DNA of 64,000 bases from Planococcus halotolerans (GCF_003289955.1 NZ_QLZR01000002.1:186001-250000), one strand, 5' to 3'. Positions 8,673 to 18,762 are shown, numbered from the stretch's first letter. A program made the numbers and translations. Notes: a model not told the origin generated them from the letters alone.

Positions 8673-9926
8673 TCATTCAAAAGATTGCTGCATATCCAGC
8701 CATTCTTGGTTGTCAGGTTCCAGAACCTGAAGCTCTTTCAATATTTCAAGAGCCCGGTCTCTTTTTCCTTCTTCAACAAGGAAGCGAACATATTTCCCAA
8801 GAAAATCTGGATCTTCACGAAATGCCGGATAAGCCATGTCGAAATATACCGCAGCCTTTTCAAACTGTTCGGTGCGTTCATAAGCTTCCGCTACCATCGG
8901 ATACAGCCCTGCCCAGTCGTCTCCGCTTGCCACAGCCGCCTCCACCAGTTCCAGTACTTCTTCATCCATTTCTATCGAGTTGAAATAAGACACAAGAGCA
9001 AATATCGCTTCCATATATTCGGGGTCAAGTGCAACCGCCTGCCTGAGATTCTCGACGCCTTCTTCTGTATTCCCCAGCTTCATCGCCAGTTTGCCGGCAA
9101 AGAGATATAGTTCCTTGTCAAATTCGTCTCTTTTCAAGCCTTCTTTTATTGCAGCATAGGCTGCTTTATAGTCCTCAGCCATATTGAGGCTCTGCGCCTT
9201 CAATAAGTAAGCTGAAAAATAATCAGGATCCAGAACGATTAATTCATCCAGCCGCTGCACAGCTCTGTCATATTGCTGTGTCTGAAATGCAGCAACAGCA
9301 GCTCCAAAAAGGACATCCGGCTGCACTTGTTCCTCAAGCGCCTCTTCGTAATATGGGAGCGCCTCTTCATATGCGGCACCTGCACTATAAACTTCTGCCA
9401 GACGCTCCGATATATGAACGCCTTCAATTACAACACCCGCAGATTTCAAGTCCTGGTATATTTTAGCAGATTCCAGATATCTTCCGGAATCCAGCAGCAA
9501 TTCCGCTTTCGCCTGCATAAGAAGCGGTTCATCAGGCAATAAGCCAATGGCTTCGTTCAGCCGATTTTCAGCCGCTTCCATCAAACCCTGCAACTGAAAC
9601 AAATCTGCAAGCGTCACGAGTGCTTGAGTATAATATTCATCATCCTTCAGAATTTCCATCAAAAGGTTTAAAGCTTCATCTTCCCGATCTGCCTCAATCA
9701 GCAGATTCGCCCTGTCAATTTTCAACTGGCTTTCTTCCGGAAAGATATATTCAAGATGCTCCAGTACTTTAATGGCTTCTTCCACAAACCCTATTTCTCC
9801 AAGCCATTCAGACAATCCATACTGTTCGTCAGGATCGCCATCCAGTAAATAGGAATCCAGCAATGAATTAACCTTGCCCATATCCCCCAGCTCTACAGCT
9901 TTTTGAATCTCTTCTACAGTCGCCAT
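8673..9926 (-). CDS. ypiA: Tetratricopeptide-repeat protein YpiA
   Basis: A 417-residue, acidic, all-helical protein built from about ten TPR-like 34-residue repeats. Typical packing residues (ALxxLAxLxxxxGxxxEAxxxxxxAIxLxP) recur from residue 30 to the C-terminus. TPR arrays bind partner proteins; the partner here is unknown. It is the first gene of ypiABF. A terminator belonging to aroA lies upstream, so it is likely to have its own promoter in the 85-base gap. Homologues occupy the same place in B. subtilis. Confidence 0.85.
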   Translation of the reverse strand: MATVEEIQKAVELGDMGKVNSLLDSYLLDGDPDEQYGLSEWLGEIGFVEEAIKVLEHLEYIFPEESQLKIDRANLLIEADREDEALNLLMEILKDDEYYTQALVTLADLFQLQGLMEAAENRLNEAIGLLPDEPLLMQAKAELLLDSGRYLESAKIYQDLKSAGVVIEGVHISERLAEVYSAGAAYEEALPYYEEALEEQVQPDVLFGAAVAAFQTQQYDRAVQRLDELIVLDPDYFSAYLLKAQSLNMAEDYKAAYAAIKEGLKRDEFDKELYLFAGKLAMKLGNTEEGVENLRQAVALDPEYMEAIFALVSYFNSIEMDEEVLELVEAAVASGDDWAGLYPMVAEAYERTEQFEKAAVYFDMAYPAFREDPDFLGKYVRFLVEEGKRDRALEILKELQVLEPDNQEWLDMQQSFE

Positions 9927-9990
9927 ACAATCACCTATTCTTTCAATTTCCTACTTCCATCCTACACGATACACTGTTTTTAGCATAATA

Positions 9991-10013
9991 AAAACTCCCC
10001 CGAAGGAGAGTCA
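9991..10013 (-). terminator. Terminator overlapping the aroA stop codon
   Basis: On the minus strand TGACTCTCC-TTCG-GGGGAGT-TTTTA. The aroA TGA is directly joined to a seven-pair stem with a UUCG tetraloop and a short T run. Confidence 0.8.
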
Positions 10014-11297
10014 GACAATCAGATTATTCAGATGTTCAAAAAAGCCTGGATAAGACACTGCTATACAATCGGGATCATCAATTGATACCGATCCGTCGGC
10101 TGCCAGCGAAGCAATGGCTGCCATCATTCCCAGCCTATGGTCGCCGTATGTTTTCATATCTGCGCCACTTAGCGGAGTTGGGCCATTAATAACCATGCCA
10201 TCCTCAGTAGCTGTGATGTCAGCTCCCATTTTGGATAACTCATCGACCACGGCAGTAATTCTGTCAGTTTCTTTAACACGCAGCTCTTCAGCATCTTTTA
10301 TAACCGTGGTGCCTTGGCATTGAGTGGCAATCAAAGCGATAATCGGAATTTCATCTATCAGCCTTGGAATCAATGAGCCGCCGATTTCAATTCCCTTTAA
10401 CCGCGAAGAACGGATCAGTAAATCAGCGGATCGTTCTCCCGCTGTTTCATTTTCTTGGATTTCATAATCTGCTCCCATTTGGGCAATCACATCAAGAATG
10501 CCTGTTCTTGTAGGATTTGTCCCGACGTTCTCCAGACGAATCTCACTTCTTTCTGTAACAAGCGCTGCAGCTATGAAGAATGCAGCGGAAGAAATATCTC
10601 CTGGAACTTTAACGTGGCGAGCTGACAGGGTTTGTCCCCCTGCCATTTCGATAATGTTATCATTCCTTTTGATATCCACACCAAAATGGCGCAGCATAAT
10701 TTCCGTGTGGTCTCTTGTCGCAACCGGTTCTTCGATAACCGTTTTGCCGTCTGCATTTAAAGCTGCCAGTAAAATGGCCGATTTCACCTGGGCACTGGCA
10801 ACCGGCAGCGTATAATTAATCCCGGCCAAACGGGTTCCTTGAATGGCCAAAGGTGTGAACTGGCCACCCGTACGCCCTCGAATATCCGCTCCCATCAATC
10901 GAAGCGGATCGACAATCCTTTTCATCGGACGCTTGGCAATGGAATCATCGCCAGCTGCAACTGAATGGAAAGAGGTACCCGCCAACAGCCCGAGCATCAG
11001 GCGCGTGGTGGTTCCAGAATTTCCGGTATCCAAAACCGCATCCGGTTCTGTCCATCCATCGATTCCTTTGCTGTTTATCGTCACCTGATTGCCATCCAAT
11101 TCGATTTCTACTCCAAGCTTCCGGAAACAGCTGATAGTGCTCAGGCAATCAGCACCAAGTAAAAAGCCTTCCACTGTTGTCTTTCCTGAAGCTATAGCAC
11201 CGAACATGATGGAACGGTGGGAAATCGATTTATCACCAGGCACCTGAATAGTGCCGTTCAAAGAAGGTTTTTCATAATTTAATTTCGTCGGCAACAT
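10011..11297 (-). CDS. aroA: 3-phosphoshikimate 1-carboxyvinyltransferase (EPSP synthase)
   Basis: Transfers the enolpyruvyl group of PEP to shikimate 3-phosphate. The 428 residues show the substrate loop GDKSISHRS (about 21-29), [13 protein letters not shown] (about 92-104), and near the C-terminus KETDR and [11 protein letters not shown]. The amino acids around the PEP site resemble class II enzymes, but that needs an alignment to settle. The ATG has a GGGGAGG site. It is the last gene of aroC-aroB-aroH-tyrA-aroA and ends in a terminator. Confidence 0.96.
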   Translation of the reverse strand: MLPTKLNYEKPSLNGTIQVPGDKSISHRSIMFGAIASGKTTVEGFLLGADCLSTISCFRKLGVEIELDGNQVTINSKGIDGWTEPDAVLDTGNSGTTTRLMLGLLAGTSFHSVAAGDDSIAKRPMKRIVDPLRLMGADIRGRTGGQFTPLAIQGTRLAGINYTLPVASAQVKSAILLAALNADGKTVIEEPVATRDHTEIMLRHFGVDIKRNDNIIEMAGGQTLSARHVKVPGDISSAAFFIAAALVTERSEIRLENVGTNPTRTGILDVIAQMGADYEIQENETAGERSADLLIRSSRLKGIEIGGSLIPRLIDEIPIIALIATQCQGTTVIKDAEELRVKETDRITAVVDELSKMGADITATEDGMVINGPTPLSGADMKTYGDHRLGMMAAIASLAADGSVSIDDPDCIAVSYPGFFEHLNNLIV

Positions 11298-11309
11298 ACG
11301 TTCCTCCCC

Positions 11310-12398
11310 TCAGGAAATATAAACATCGTATACAGTTCGCTCTGTAATGCATTGCTTCGCCTTTTCCCGATCCTCAGCTGTCTGAAAACTGATTACCAGT
11401 ATCCCGAACACGTCTTCCCGGGTTTCCAATATTCGCAGGTTAACGATGCTGATCTGCGCTTCTGCAAGATATCCGGTCAACTCGGAAATGATTCCCGGAA
11501 CATCCGGAATATCGACATAAAGATCGAATATGGAATACATGGCCCCATGCCCGGCTATCGGCAATTGATCCCGTACAGATTTAGCTTTTTCGAAATACTG
11601 GCGAATCGGTTCTTCTTCGTTTACTTCCAGAAGATTTTTTAATTTTGTCATTTCCTCTATCCATAACTTCAATTGGGCTGTGATCATTCCATTATTTTGT
11701 GTAGTGATGTCCCTCCACATGGTCGGATCCGAAGAGGCGATACGGGTTATATCGCGGAAACCTCCTGCTGCAAGTTGCTTTGTAAAGGGATATTCCTGTT
11801 CCCTGTCGAGCTGATGGACGAGCGAGGCAGCAATAAGATGTGGAAAATGGCTGACAATCGACGTCATATGGTCATGCTCTTTTGCTGTCAGCACCTGAAT
11901 TTTCGCTTTTGTTACAGAAAGAAGCTCTTTCATCTTCTCGATATGCGCATCACCAGCCAATCGCCCTGGAGTCAAAATATAAAAAGCATTCTCAAAAAGA
12001 ACTTCTTTTGCTGCTTCCACTCCACTTTTATGTGAACCGGCCATGGGGTGCCCACCGATAAAAATGTACTTTAAATTAGCCGCAGCTTCCATTATTTCCA
12101 TTTTGGTGCTTCCGGTGTCACTGATAATCACGTCATCCTTTAACTTCCAGTACTGGCTTTGTTGAAGTAATTTTTTTGCAGCGCCGACGGGAGTCGCCAA
12201 AATGATGAAATCCGCTTCGGCCGCAGCTTCCTCAAGAGATAATGCTGCATGATGGATAATCCCCATTTTATATGCCTTACGGACAGTTAATGCATCCGCA
12301 TCATATCCGAATATTACCGCATCGCCATGTCTCATCAAGGCTTTTGCCAATGAACCGCCGATCAAACCCAGTCCGATAACAAGAATGTTCTTTTTCAC
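11310..12398 (-). CDS. tyrA: Prephenate dehydrogenase with C-terminal ACT domain
   Basis: Makes 4-hydroxyphenylpyruvate for tyrosine. The N-terminus has the Rossmann loop GLGLIGGSLAKAL. The middle has GGHPMAGSHKSG and SHFPHLIAASL, the substrate histidines of TyrA. The last 75 residues (IFDLYVDIPDVPGIISELTG...) form an ACT domain, the usual site of tyrosine feedback. The start is GTG, overlapping the aroH stop as GTGA. In B. subtilis trpEDCFBA and hisC lie between aroH and tyrA; here they are absent. Confidence 0.95.
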   Translation of the reverse strand: MKKNILVIGLGLIGGSLAKALMRHGDAVIFGYDADALTVRKAYKMGIIHHAALSLEEAAAEADFIILATPVGAAKKLLQQSQYWKLKDDVIISDTGSTKMEIMEAAANLKYIFIGGHPMAGSHKSGVEAAKEVLFENAFYILTPGRLAGDAHIEKMKELLSVTKAKIQVLTAKEHDHMTSIVSHFPHLIAASLVHQLDREQEYPFTKQLAAGGFRDITRIASSDPTMWRDITTQNNGMITAQLKLWIEEMTKLKNLLEVNEEEPIRQYFEKAKSVRDQLPIAGHGAMYSIFDLYVDIPDVPGIISELTGYLAEAQISIVNLRILETREDVFGILVISFQTAEDREKAKQCITERTVYDVYIS

Positions 12399-12781
12399 CG
12401 TTCTTCCACCTTGCTGTCTTTTAACAGATCCGGCCGCAATTTCACTGCATCATTCATGTAAATATGGTGAATATCTTTTTGGCCCACTGCTGTATTGACG
12501 TGCATCATGACACGTATGCACAATGGCATACTGCCTGGAACGTCCATTTCATGGGTACACATGACAGGGACGTATGTCCAGTTTTCAATTGTCCGAACAG
12601 CTTTTGCTGGAAATGCAGAAGAGATATCGGTAGTGGTAGATATCACCACTGAAGCCACGTGTTCCGGATCAACGCGGTTCTGTTCAGCCATTTCAAGCAC
12701 AAGTTTTCTTGTTTCAGTCAGGATTTCTTCCGGACGGTCGGCAGAAACAGTAATTGCCCCCCGGATGCCTCGCATCATCAT
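12395..12781 (-). CDS. aroH: Chorismate mutase, AroH class
   Basis: Monofunctional trimeric chorismate mutase that converts chorismate to prephenate. The 128 residues keep the family signatures: MRGIRGAITV at the N-terminus (active-site Arg), FPAKAVR, YVPVMCTHEMDV and CIRVMMHVN (active-site Arg and Tyr region). Its start (three consecutive ATG codons) overlaps the aroB stop and its stop overlaps the tyrA GTG, a tightly coupled arrangement. Confidence 0.95.
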   Translation of the reverse strand: MMMRGIRGAITVSADRPEEILTETRKLVLEMAEQNRVDPEHVASVVISTTTDISSAFPAKAVRTIENWTYVPVMCTHEMDVPGSMPLCIRVMMHVNTAVGQKDIHHIYMNDAVKLRPDLLKDSKVEER

Positions 12782-13857
12782 ATATGCATCTCTCCTATCT
12801 TTGAACGTAATGCGTCGTAGGCTTTTTCTGCCTCTTTTTCATCGATTGTCGCCATAAAAGGGCGGCCCGTTTCTTTCAGCAGCACGAAGTTCAATAAACC
12901 TCCGGATGACTTCTTATCTTTTTTCATGATTCCAGCCAACTTCTCAAAACTAAAATTTTCGATTATTTCAAGTGGGTAACCGTTGAAAAGGCACCACTCA
13001 AGAAATTCAGGCAATTTTTTATGCCCTGACAATTCCAGTGCATATGCCATGCCGATTGCGACTGCCTCGCCATGAGTGATTTTCCCATAACCCGACAATG
13101 CTTCGATTGCATGCGCCAGCGTATGTCCGAAATTCAGAAATTTTCTTACACCGCTTTCAAATTCATCTTCTTCGACAATGGCCGCTTTGACAGCAATCCC
13201 CCGCTCCAAATTCACAGCCAGTTGCTCTTTGCTCATCTCCGGGAGGTTTTTAACTGCCAGCAACTCCAGCAGCCAGTTTTCATTTGAAATAAAAGCGTGT
13301 TTTATGACTTCCGCCATTCCTGACCGAATTTCCTTGTCAGGCAATGTTTCCAGAAAATATGTGTCATAGATTACAGCGGCAGGCTGATGAAATGTACCGA
13401 TCATATTTTTGCCTAAAGCATGATTGATTGCCGTTTTTCCACCTACAGCGCTGTCATGCGCCAAAATGGTAGTCGGAATTTGGATGTAAGATATCCCTCT
13501 CATAAAAGTAGAGGCGACGAAACCAACGACGTCTCCTGTGGCCCCTCCACCAAAAGCCAGCACCAGCGACTTTCTGGAAAAATCATTTTCCAATAAAAAA
13601 CTTTGGCATTCCATAAAAGTTTCCATGGATTTTGATTGTTCCCCTGCCGGTATTTCTTTGACGGCCAATTTATCTGCAAAATCCAGACTTGCTTTTAGGT
13701 GGTCGAGGTGAAGCGCGGCCACTTGTGCATCTGCGATGATTGCAATTTTGTCTGCACCGGCAAACAGTTCCCGGTAGCTTTCATCAAATGCATTTAAAGC
13801 ACCATGGCCTATATGGACTTTATAAGGATTAGCTGCTTCTACAGTCAGCATAGTCAT
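12778..13857 (-). CDS. aroB: 3-dehydroquinate synthase
   Basis: NAD-dependent zinc enzyme for the second step of the shikimate pathway (DAHP to 3-dehydroquinate). Visible blocks are GGATGDVVGFVAST (NAD loop), PTTILAHDSAVGGKTAIN, and the zinc ligands in GMAEVIKHA, NFGHTLAHAIE and HGEAVAIGM. The length, 359 residues, is normal. It lies 4 bases after aroC and overlaps aroH. Confidence 0.96.
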   Translation of the reverse strand: MTMLTVEAANPYKVHIGHGALNAFDESYRELFAGADKIAIIADAQVAALHLDHLKASLDFADKLAVKEIPAGEQSKSMETFMECQSFLLENDFSRKSLVLAFGGGATGDVVGFVASTFMRGISYIQIPTTILAHDSAVGGKTAINHALGKNMIGTFHQPAAVIYDTYFLETLPDKEIRSGMAEVIKHAFISNENWLLELLAVKNLPEMSKEQLAVNLERGIAVKAAIVEEDEFESGVRKFLNFGHTLAHAIEALSGYGKITHGEAVAIGMAYALELSGHKKLPEFLEWCLFNGYPLEIIENFSFEKLAGIMKKDKKSSGGLLNFVLLKETGRPFMATIDEKEAEKAYDALRSKIGEMHI

Positions 13858-13861
13858 AGAA

Positions 13862-15034
13862 TCAGTACTCCTTTGTATATGTCAGATAATCGGCGATATT
13901 TGCCTGCAGCCTCGGCAATTGGTCGGCATCGAATTGTTCAAGCAATGCGTTTGCCACTTCCCAGGCCACCACATGTTCCGCCACTATGGAAGCTGCAGGG
14001 ACAGCGCAACTGTCAGAACGCTCAATACTGGCCTGGAAAGGTTCCTTCGTTTCAATATCGACGCTTTGAAGCGGCTTGTATAATGTAGGGATCGGTTTCA
14101 TTACCCCGCGGACGACTATCGGCATCCCGGTCGTCATACCACCTTCAAAACCACCCAGGTTATTTGTTTTGCGTGTATAGCCTTCAGCTTCATTCCATAA
14201 TATTTCATCGTGGACCTGGCTTCCCGGTTTACGCGCCATTTCAAATCCCAAACCGAATTCGACTCCCTTGAATGCATTGATACTCATGACAGAAGCTGCA
14301 ATTTTAGCATCCAGCTTACGATCGTAATGGACATAGCTTCCAATACCGGCTGGCATGCCTTCCACAATCACTTCAACTGTTCCGCCGATGGAATCACCAT
14401 TTTTTTTCGTTTCATCTATTAAATCGGTCATCTGTTGAGTCACTGATGGGTCTGCACAATAAACCGCATCTTTTTCAACAGCTTCCCTGATTTCAGCCAC
14501 TGATTTGCCGGTATAGCTTTCAGGACTTACTTTGATGCCCCCGATTTCAGTTACATGTGACACCATTTCAATGCCCAACTGAGCTAACAATTGTTTTGCC
14601 ACGGCACCTACTGCAACTCGTACAGTCGTTTCTCTTGCAGAAGAGCGTTCCAGCACGTTCCGCAAATCACGATGGCCATATTTCATACCCCCGTTTAAAT
14701 CAGCATGTCCAGGTCTCGGACGGGAAATCTGCCGTTTGACTTCATCCGTTTCCTCAATGGGTTCAATGCCCATCACATTCGTCCAATGCTTCCAGTCATC
14801 ATTTTTAACCACCAGGGCAACCGGAGAACCAAGCGTTTTCCCATGCCGAACTCCTGAAACAATCTCTACTGTATCAGTCTCTATCTGCATTCTTCTGCCG
14901 CGACCGTGTCCGCCCTGTCTTCTTTTAAGTTCTTTATTGATCATTTCTGCCGTCAGCGGCAGTTGAGCCGGCAACCCTTCAATTATTGCAGTCAATTGCG
15001 GTCCATGTGATTCTCCTGCTGTCAAATAACGCAT
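13862..15034 (-). CDS. aroC: Chorismate synthase
   Basis: FMN-dependent last step of the shikimate pathway (named aroF in B. subtilis). The three PROSITE-type blocks are present: GESHGPQL at the start, [21 protein letters not shown] in two adjoining parts in the middle, and [19 protein letters not shown] at the C-terminus. The 390 residues match the family length. It is the first gene of the aromatic operon. Upstream is a 380-base gap with the ndk terminator and a repeat where B. subtilis has cheR. Confidence 0.96.
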   Translation of the reverse strand: MRYLTAGESHGPQLTAIIEGLPAQLPLTAEMINKELKRRQGGHGRGRRMQIETDTVEIVSGVRHGKTLGSPVALVVKNDDWKHWTNVMGIEPIEETDEVKRQISRPRPGHADLNGGMKYGHRDLRNVLERSSARETTVRVAVGAVAKQLLAQLGIEMVSHVTEIGGIKVSPESYTGKSVAEIREAVEKDAVYCADPSVTQQMTDLIDETKKNGDSIGGTVEVIVEGMPAGIGSYVHYDRKLDAKIAASVMSINAFKGVEFGLGFEMARKPGSQVHDEILWNEAEGYTRKTNNLGGFEGGMTTGMPIVVRGVMKPIPTLYKPLQSVDIETKEPFQASIERSDSCAVPAASIVAEHVVAWEVANALLEQFDADQLPRLQANIADYLTYTKEY

Positions 15035-15170
15035 AAACGCTTTCCCCCTTCAACGCACTAAAGTATTTATGTATCACTATAACACATAATATTTCATCAA
15101 TTCTATATGAAATTGCCAAGAAAGTGAACTATAGCAACACTTTATGTCACACTGGAAATTATCGGAAATG

Positions 15171-15200
15171 AAAAAGAGACAGCAATGGCCGCCTCTTTTA
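15171..15200 (-). terminator. Likely ndk terminator
   Basis: On the minus strand AAAGAGGCGGC-CATT-GCTGTCTCTTT followed by TTC: an 11-pair stem with two G-T pairs and a T run. It lies about 215 bases after the ndk stop, so the repeat at 15332-15394 would be in the ndk 3' untranslated region. Confidence 0.65.
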
Positions 15201-15415
15201 AAATAATTATATAAGTTGAACTAATAAGTTAAAGCAGCAATTATTCTGCATAGCCGCTCTGATTTGGGGCCCACAGGATGTTGGTTATGCCGCCGCGGCA
15301 ACTGTTCATTGCCATGGCGGTCAAAGGCCATGCTCCTGCATCGCTGCGCTAGCTTCGTCGCAAAGAGTCGGCCGAACTTCCTTCGGCCAACTCTTGGCTG
15401 TCTCAGTCATCCGGA
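15201..15415 (-). repeat. Structured dispersed repeat, core plus variable hairpin, downstream of ndk
   Basis: On the minus strand a hairpin GAGTTGGCCGAA / TTCGGCCGACTC (15393-15365) is followed directly by the core TTTGCGACGAAGCTAGCGC... that ends in GATGCAGGAGC (to 15332). The same core recurs at 19876-19910 and 48194-48227 with different hairpin arms. The remaining part (15201-15331) holds GC-rich inverted segments (GCCATGGCGG, GCCGCCGCGG) and no credible reading frame. B. subtilis has cheR here. Confidence 0.8.
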
Positions 15416-15862
15416 TTAGTTTACCCAGCTGCTCATTGTTTTTTCGTATGATACCAATTCTTCTTCTTTGAAGAACAAACCGATTTCACGCTCTGCACTT
15501 TCAGCAGAATCCGATCCGTGGATCATGTTTTTTCCGACAGTAACTGCGAAGTCGCCGCGGATTGTTCCTGGAGCTGCATCTTTAGGGTTTGTAGCGCCCA
15601 TCATTTGACGTGCAGTCAAAATAACGTTTTCGCCTTCCCAAACCATTGCGAATACAGGGCCTGAAGTGATGAATTCAACCAATTCACCGAAGAAAGGGCG
15701 TTCTTTGTGTTCGCCGTAATGCTCTTCAGCCAATTCAGTTGGAATCTGCATCAATTTAGCACCCGCCAAGTTATAGCCTTTTTTCTCGAAACGAGCTACG
15801 ATCTCGCCGATTACATTGCGTTGCACACCATCAGGTTTTACCATTAAAAACGTTTTTTCCAT
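15416..15862 (-). CDS. ndk: Nucleoside diphosphate kinase
   Basis: Transfers gamma-phosphate between nucleoside tri- and diphosphates. The 148 residues have [16 protein letters not shown] at the start, the R-x-M-GATNP loop and the active-site histidine in [21 protein letters not shown]. The ATG at 15862 lies 6 bases after GAGGAGTG; a GTG three codons upstream also opens the frame but is inside the ribosome site. It lies between hepT and aroC as in B. subtilis, apart from the missing cheR. Confidence 0.96.
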   Translation of the reverse strand: MEKTFLMVKPDGVQRNVIGEIVARFEKKGYNLAGAKLMQIPTELAEEHYGEHKERPFFGELVEFITSGPVFAMVWEGENVILTARQMMGATNPKDAAPGTIRGDFAVTVGKNMIHGSDSAESAEREIGLFFKEEELVSYEKTMSSWVN

Positions 15863-15949
15863 AATTAACACTCCTCTATTAAAAGCTCGGACATAAGTTG
15901 CCCACCTTAAAAAATACTATCATTATGAAGCGGATTGTCAACTCCCAGT

Positions 15950-16924
15950 CTAAAACTTTCTTTTTCCAATAAACAACGCAATATTTCTCATTGTTTTATT
16001 GGCGTTGCCTTTCGGGAGCAGCATAAGTTCTTTCAGTGCTTTGTTAAGATACTGGTCGCTAAGGGATTTAGCTTCCTCCAATGCCGGGCTGGTGCGTATC
16101 AATTCCACGATTTCCTTGCGTTCACTGTCTGTCATGTCTTTGCCGACAGCTTCTTTTAATCTACCGTAGATTAAGGGGTCCTTCCGTGCAAAAAGAACAG
16201 GAAGTGTTATATTTCCTTGGATAAAATCGCTTCCTGCAGGTTTTCCCAATTCTTCATCCGACGATGTAAAATCAAGGATATCATCAGTGATTTGGAAAGA
16301 CATACCGATGAAATAGCCGAATCTGCGCAACCGTGCGGCAGTTTCTGCATCTGTCCCGGAAACAGTCGCTCCAAGTTCACAGCTTGAGGATATCAATAAT
16401 GCGGTTTTACGTTTAATGCGGCGCAGATAATCCCGTACCGTTTGATCCAATTTATATTTATCCTCGATTTGAATAATTTCTCCCCGGCAAACTTCAATCA
16501 TTGTCTTGGAAAGAATATCGTGTATTTTAGGATCTTCTATCACAGTTATATATTCAAGTGCGCGAGCCAATATGAAATCTCCTGTATACATCGCTACACT
16601 ATTGTTCCACTGTGCTTTGACAGTGGTCTGTCCCCGTCTCATTTCCGAATCGTCAATGACGTCATCATGGACGAGCGAAGCCATATGGATTAACTCAAGC
16701 GGCACTGCCACCTGCTTCATCACATCGACATTATAATCGCCGAATTTGCCTGCAAGCAAAACAAAAACAGGTCGGATTCTCTTTCCTCCGGCCTGCAATA
16801 AGTGTAAGGAAGCTTCATTTAGGAGGAGTGAATTGGAACCCACAGCAACTTCTAATTCTTTTTCGATCTTGTCCAATTCCGGTCTAAGTTCGGAATAGAG
16901 CAATTTCAACTTCACCTTTTCCAC
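15950..16924 (-). CDS. hepT: Heptaprenyl diphosphate synthase component II
   Basis: Catalytic subunit that extends farnesyl diphosphate to the C35 side chain of menaquinone-7, working with HepS. The two aspartate-rich motifs are LVHDDVIDD (about 82-90) and QITDDILDF (about 215-223), with GGKRIRP and GEIIQIEDKY between and before them. The frame opens with GTG at 16924. Another GTG at 16915 (giving MKLKLLYS) fits homologues better, so the start is uncertain by three codons. The chain-length product is inferred from the HepS partner. Confidence 0.94.
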   Translation of the reverse strand: MEKVKLKLLYSELRPELDKIEKELEVAVGSNSLLLNEASLHLLQAGGKRIRPVFVLLAGKFGDYNVDVMKQVAVPLELIHMASLVHDDVIDDSEMRRGQTTVKAQWNNSVAMYTGDFILARALEYITVIEDPKIHDILSKTMIEVCRGEIIQIEDKYKLDQTVRDYLRRIKRKTALLISSSCELGATVSGTDAETAARLRRFGYFIGMSFQITDDILDFTSSDEELGKPAGSDFIQGNITLPVLFARKDPLIYGRLKEAVGKDMTDSERKEIVELIRTSPALEEAKSLSDQYLNKALKELMLLPKGNANKTMRNIALFIGKRKF

Positions 16925-16941
16925 TTAAAAACCTTCTCCCG

Positions 16942-17655
16942 CTATTTTACTTTTTTGATGCCCATATGCAGGGCTGCTGCGCCACCGGTATAAGGCTTGT
17001 ATTTCACCTTTTCGAAACCTACTTGAACAAACAGCTTTGCCAATTGCTTCATACCAGGAAAACCTTTTGCTGATTCCTGAAGCCATGAATATTCTTTATA
17101 GCTTTTAGCGAAAAGCTTGCCGAATACAGGCATGATAAAGCGGAAATAAAAGCGGAAAAACGGTTTAAAAAAAAGGCTTTCCGGCTGTGAAGTTTCAAGA
17201 CAGGCAATCATGCCGCCGGGTTTAAGTACTCTATGCATTTCAGACAACACCTGTTCATAGTCAGGCACATTCCGCAAACCAAAACCTATAGTTGCAAAGT
17301 CGAATGTGTTATCCGGATACGGCAAAGACATCGCATTGCCCTGCACGAGCTCAACCTGCGGCAAATGATTTGTTTTTTCAATACCTACATTCAGCATATT
17401 CTGACTGAAGTCGAGGCCAACAACACGCCCATTTTTTCCGGCTGCTTCAGCCAGGGCGATTGTCCAGTCTGCAGTTCCACAGCACACATCAATCGCTGAT
17501 GAACCTGGGGACACCTGCATTTTGTGCATTGTATCTTTACGCCATTTATTGTGTTGCTGAAAACTGATGACCGAATTCATCTGATCATAATTCTCGGATA
17601 TTTTTTCAAATACTTCATGTACACGCTGTTCTTTCGTTTTTGGCATCTCAGTCAT
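16942..17655 (-). CDS. menG: Demethylmenaquinone methyltransferase
   Basis: SAM-dependent methyltransferase for the last step of menaquinone synthesis (UbiE/MenG family). The 237 residues show the SAM loop [13 protein letters not shown] (about 55-67), GLDFSQNML, and the family patterns [10 protein letters not shown] and RVLKPGG. Its ATG overlaps the hepS stop (ATGA), so hepS-menG-hepT are co-translated in part. Confidence 0.96.
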   Translation of the reverse strand: MTEMPKTKEQRVHEVFEKISENYDQMNSVISFQQHNKWRKDTMHKMQVSPGSSAIDVCCGTADWTIALAEAAGKNGRVVGLDFSQNMLNVGIEKTNHLPQVELVQGNAMSLPYPDNTFDFATIGFGLRNVPDYEQVLSEMHRVLKPGGMIACLETSQPESLFFKPFFRFYFRFIMPVFGKLFAKSYKEYSWLQESAKGFPGMKQLAKLFVQVGFEKVKYKPYTGGAAALHMGIKKVK

Positions 17656-18428
17656 CCTTCTCGGGTAAGCTGTTCAGCTAAATGCTGATGCGGAGTGATT
17701 TGATGGAGCATAAAATTTTTCAGATTGAAATCCATAGGATGGACATCCAATACTTTTGTCAATTCGCTGTGCAGTGAATCCAATTTATCAAGAAGCCAGC
17801 GCTCCGAGTATAGGGGCAGCGGCAGCGCAAGATTTAATTTGCGCAGAATCTTGGTTTCTACGCCGTTGCGGAAAGAATCCAATTGATTCGAGAAATAAAC
17901 ATATTCCAAAGCCGGTTTTGCAATAGCTGAATATTGAGAGCAACCATAATAATCGTAGAACACTTTCAATAATTCCGTTTCAATAACTTCGGCAGCCGAT
18001 TCAATTCCAGCGACAGGCATAATTGTTTTTTCATAGAGAGATGCCTTCTTCTCACTGACCCCTATTATGCCGCTGGCCAATAACTGAATCAATTTTATAT
18101 TGTTCGAATTGCTTAGCATCTGATAATAGATTCCACTGTAGAAGTCCCCTGCCAAAACCGTCAACTGCTGGCTTTTGCTGATTGGGGAATCTTCTTCGAC
18201 CTGATCATGGGCATGTAGTGCAGCGTAGACGATGGCCACTGTTTTCGCAGAATCTTCCATGTCGTCCGACCATTGTTTTCCATCAAAAAAAGGCAATAGC
18301 AAAAAGAACAAACGCGCCCGGTCAATTGATGGGCCGGCTGTATATTTCTCAAGTGTCCGCTGATGCAAAGCCTGCAGGACATCGATTTCCATTGAGGTGA
18401 TTTTTGAATGTATTTGAAGGTCATTCAT
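17652..18428 (-). CDS. hepS: Heptaprenyl diphosphate synthase component I
   Basis: Small regulatory partner of HepT in the two-component synthase. The 258 residues are helical and lack aspartate-rich motifs. Recognisable pieces are [23 protein letters not shown] and the QLDSFRNG region typical of HEPPP synthase subunit 1. It is the first gene of hepS-menG-hepT and follows mtrB by about 90 bases, as in B. subtilis. Confidence 0.9.
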   Translation of the reverse strand: MNDLQIHSKITSMEIDVLQALHQRTLEKYTAGPSIDRARLFFLLLPFFDGKQWSDDMEDSAKTVAIVYAALHAHDQVEEDSPISKSQQLTVLAGDFYSGIYYQMLSNSNNIKLIQLLASGIIGVSEKKASLYEKTIMPVAGIESAAEVIETELLKVFYDYYGCSQYSAIAKPALEYVYFSNQLDSFRNGVETKILRKLNLALPLPLYSERWLLDKLDSLHSELTKVLDVHPMDFNLKNFMLHQITPHQHLAEQLTREG

Positions 18429-18517
18429 ACTGCGTGCTCCATTCGTGATTTAGCAATTCTACATAAGTTCTACAATAAGTATAACACAGCATAGCTTAAG
18501 GCTTCATCCATTTGGAC

Positions 18518-18739
18518 CTATTTCTTGGGTTCACTTTCGACCACGCCGTGGGCTGAATGTATTTCCGCTTTGCCGCGTATTTTCATTGCAGATGTATGCT
18601 CAGTAAACTGGGCGATCATCACTTCGCCTTTATCCAACTTTTCAGTATGGTGGAATTTAGTATCATTGCCCCGAGTCAATCCAATGACATTTACGCCATC
18701 TTCCTGAGCCCTAATCACAATATATTCAGTTTGTGCCAT
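18518..18739 (-). CDS. mtrB: trp RNA-binding attenuation protein TRAP
   Basis: A 73-residue protein that forms an 11-subunit ring. With bound tryptophan it wraps RNA carrying spaced GAG/UAG triplets to terminate or block the trp genes. The tryptophan and RNA contacts are kept: [30 protein letters not shown] and the KIRG segment. It follows folE by 23 bases, as in the B. subtilis mtrAB operon. The trp operon is absent from its usual place between aroH and tyrA, so its targets must lie elsewhere. Confidence 0.96.
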   Translation of the reverse strand: MAQTEYIVIRAQEDGVNVIGLTRGNDTKFHHTEKLDKGEVMIAQFTEHTSAMKIRGKAEIHSAHGVVESEPKK

Positions 18740-18762
18740 AATTCCGCCTGCTTTCCATATTT

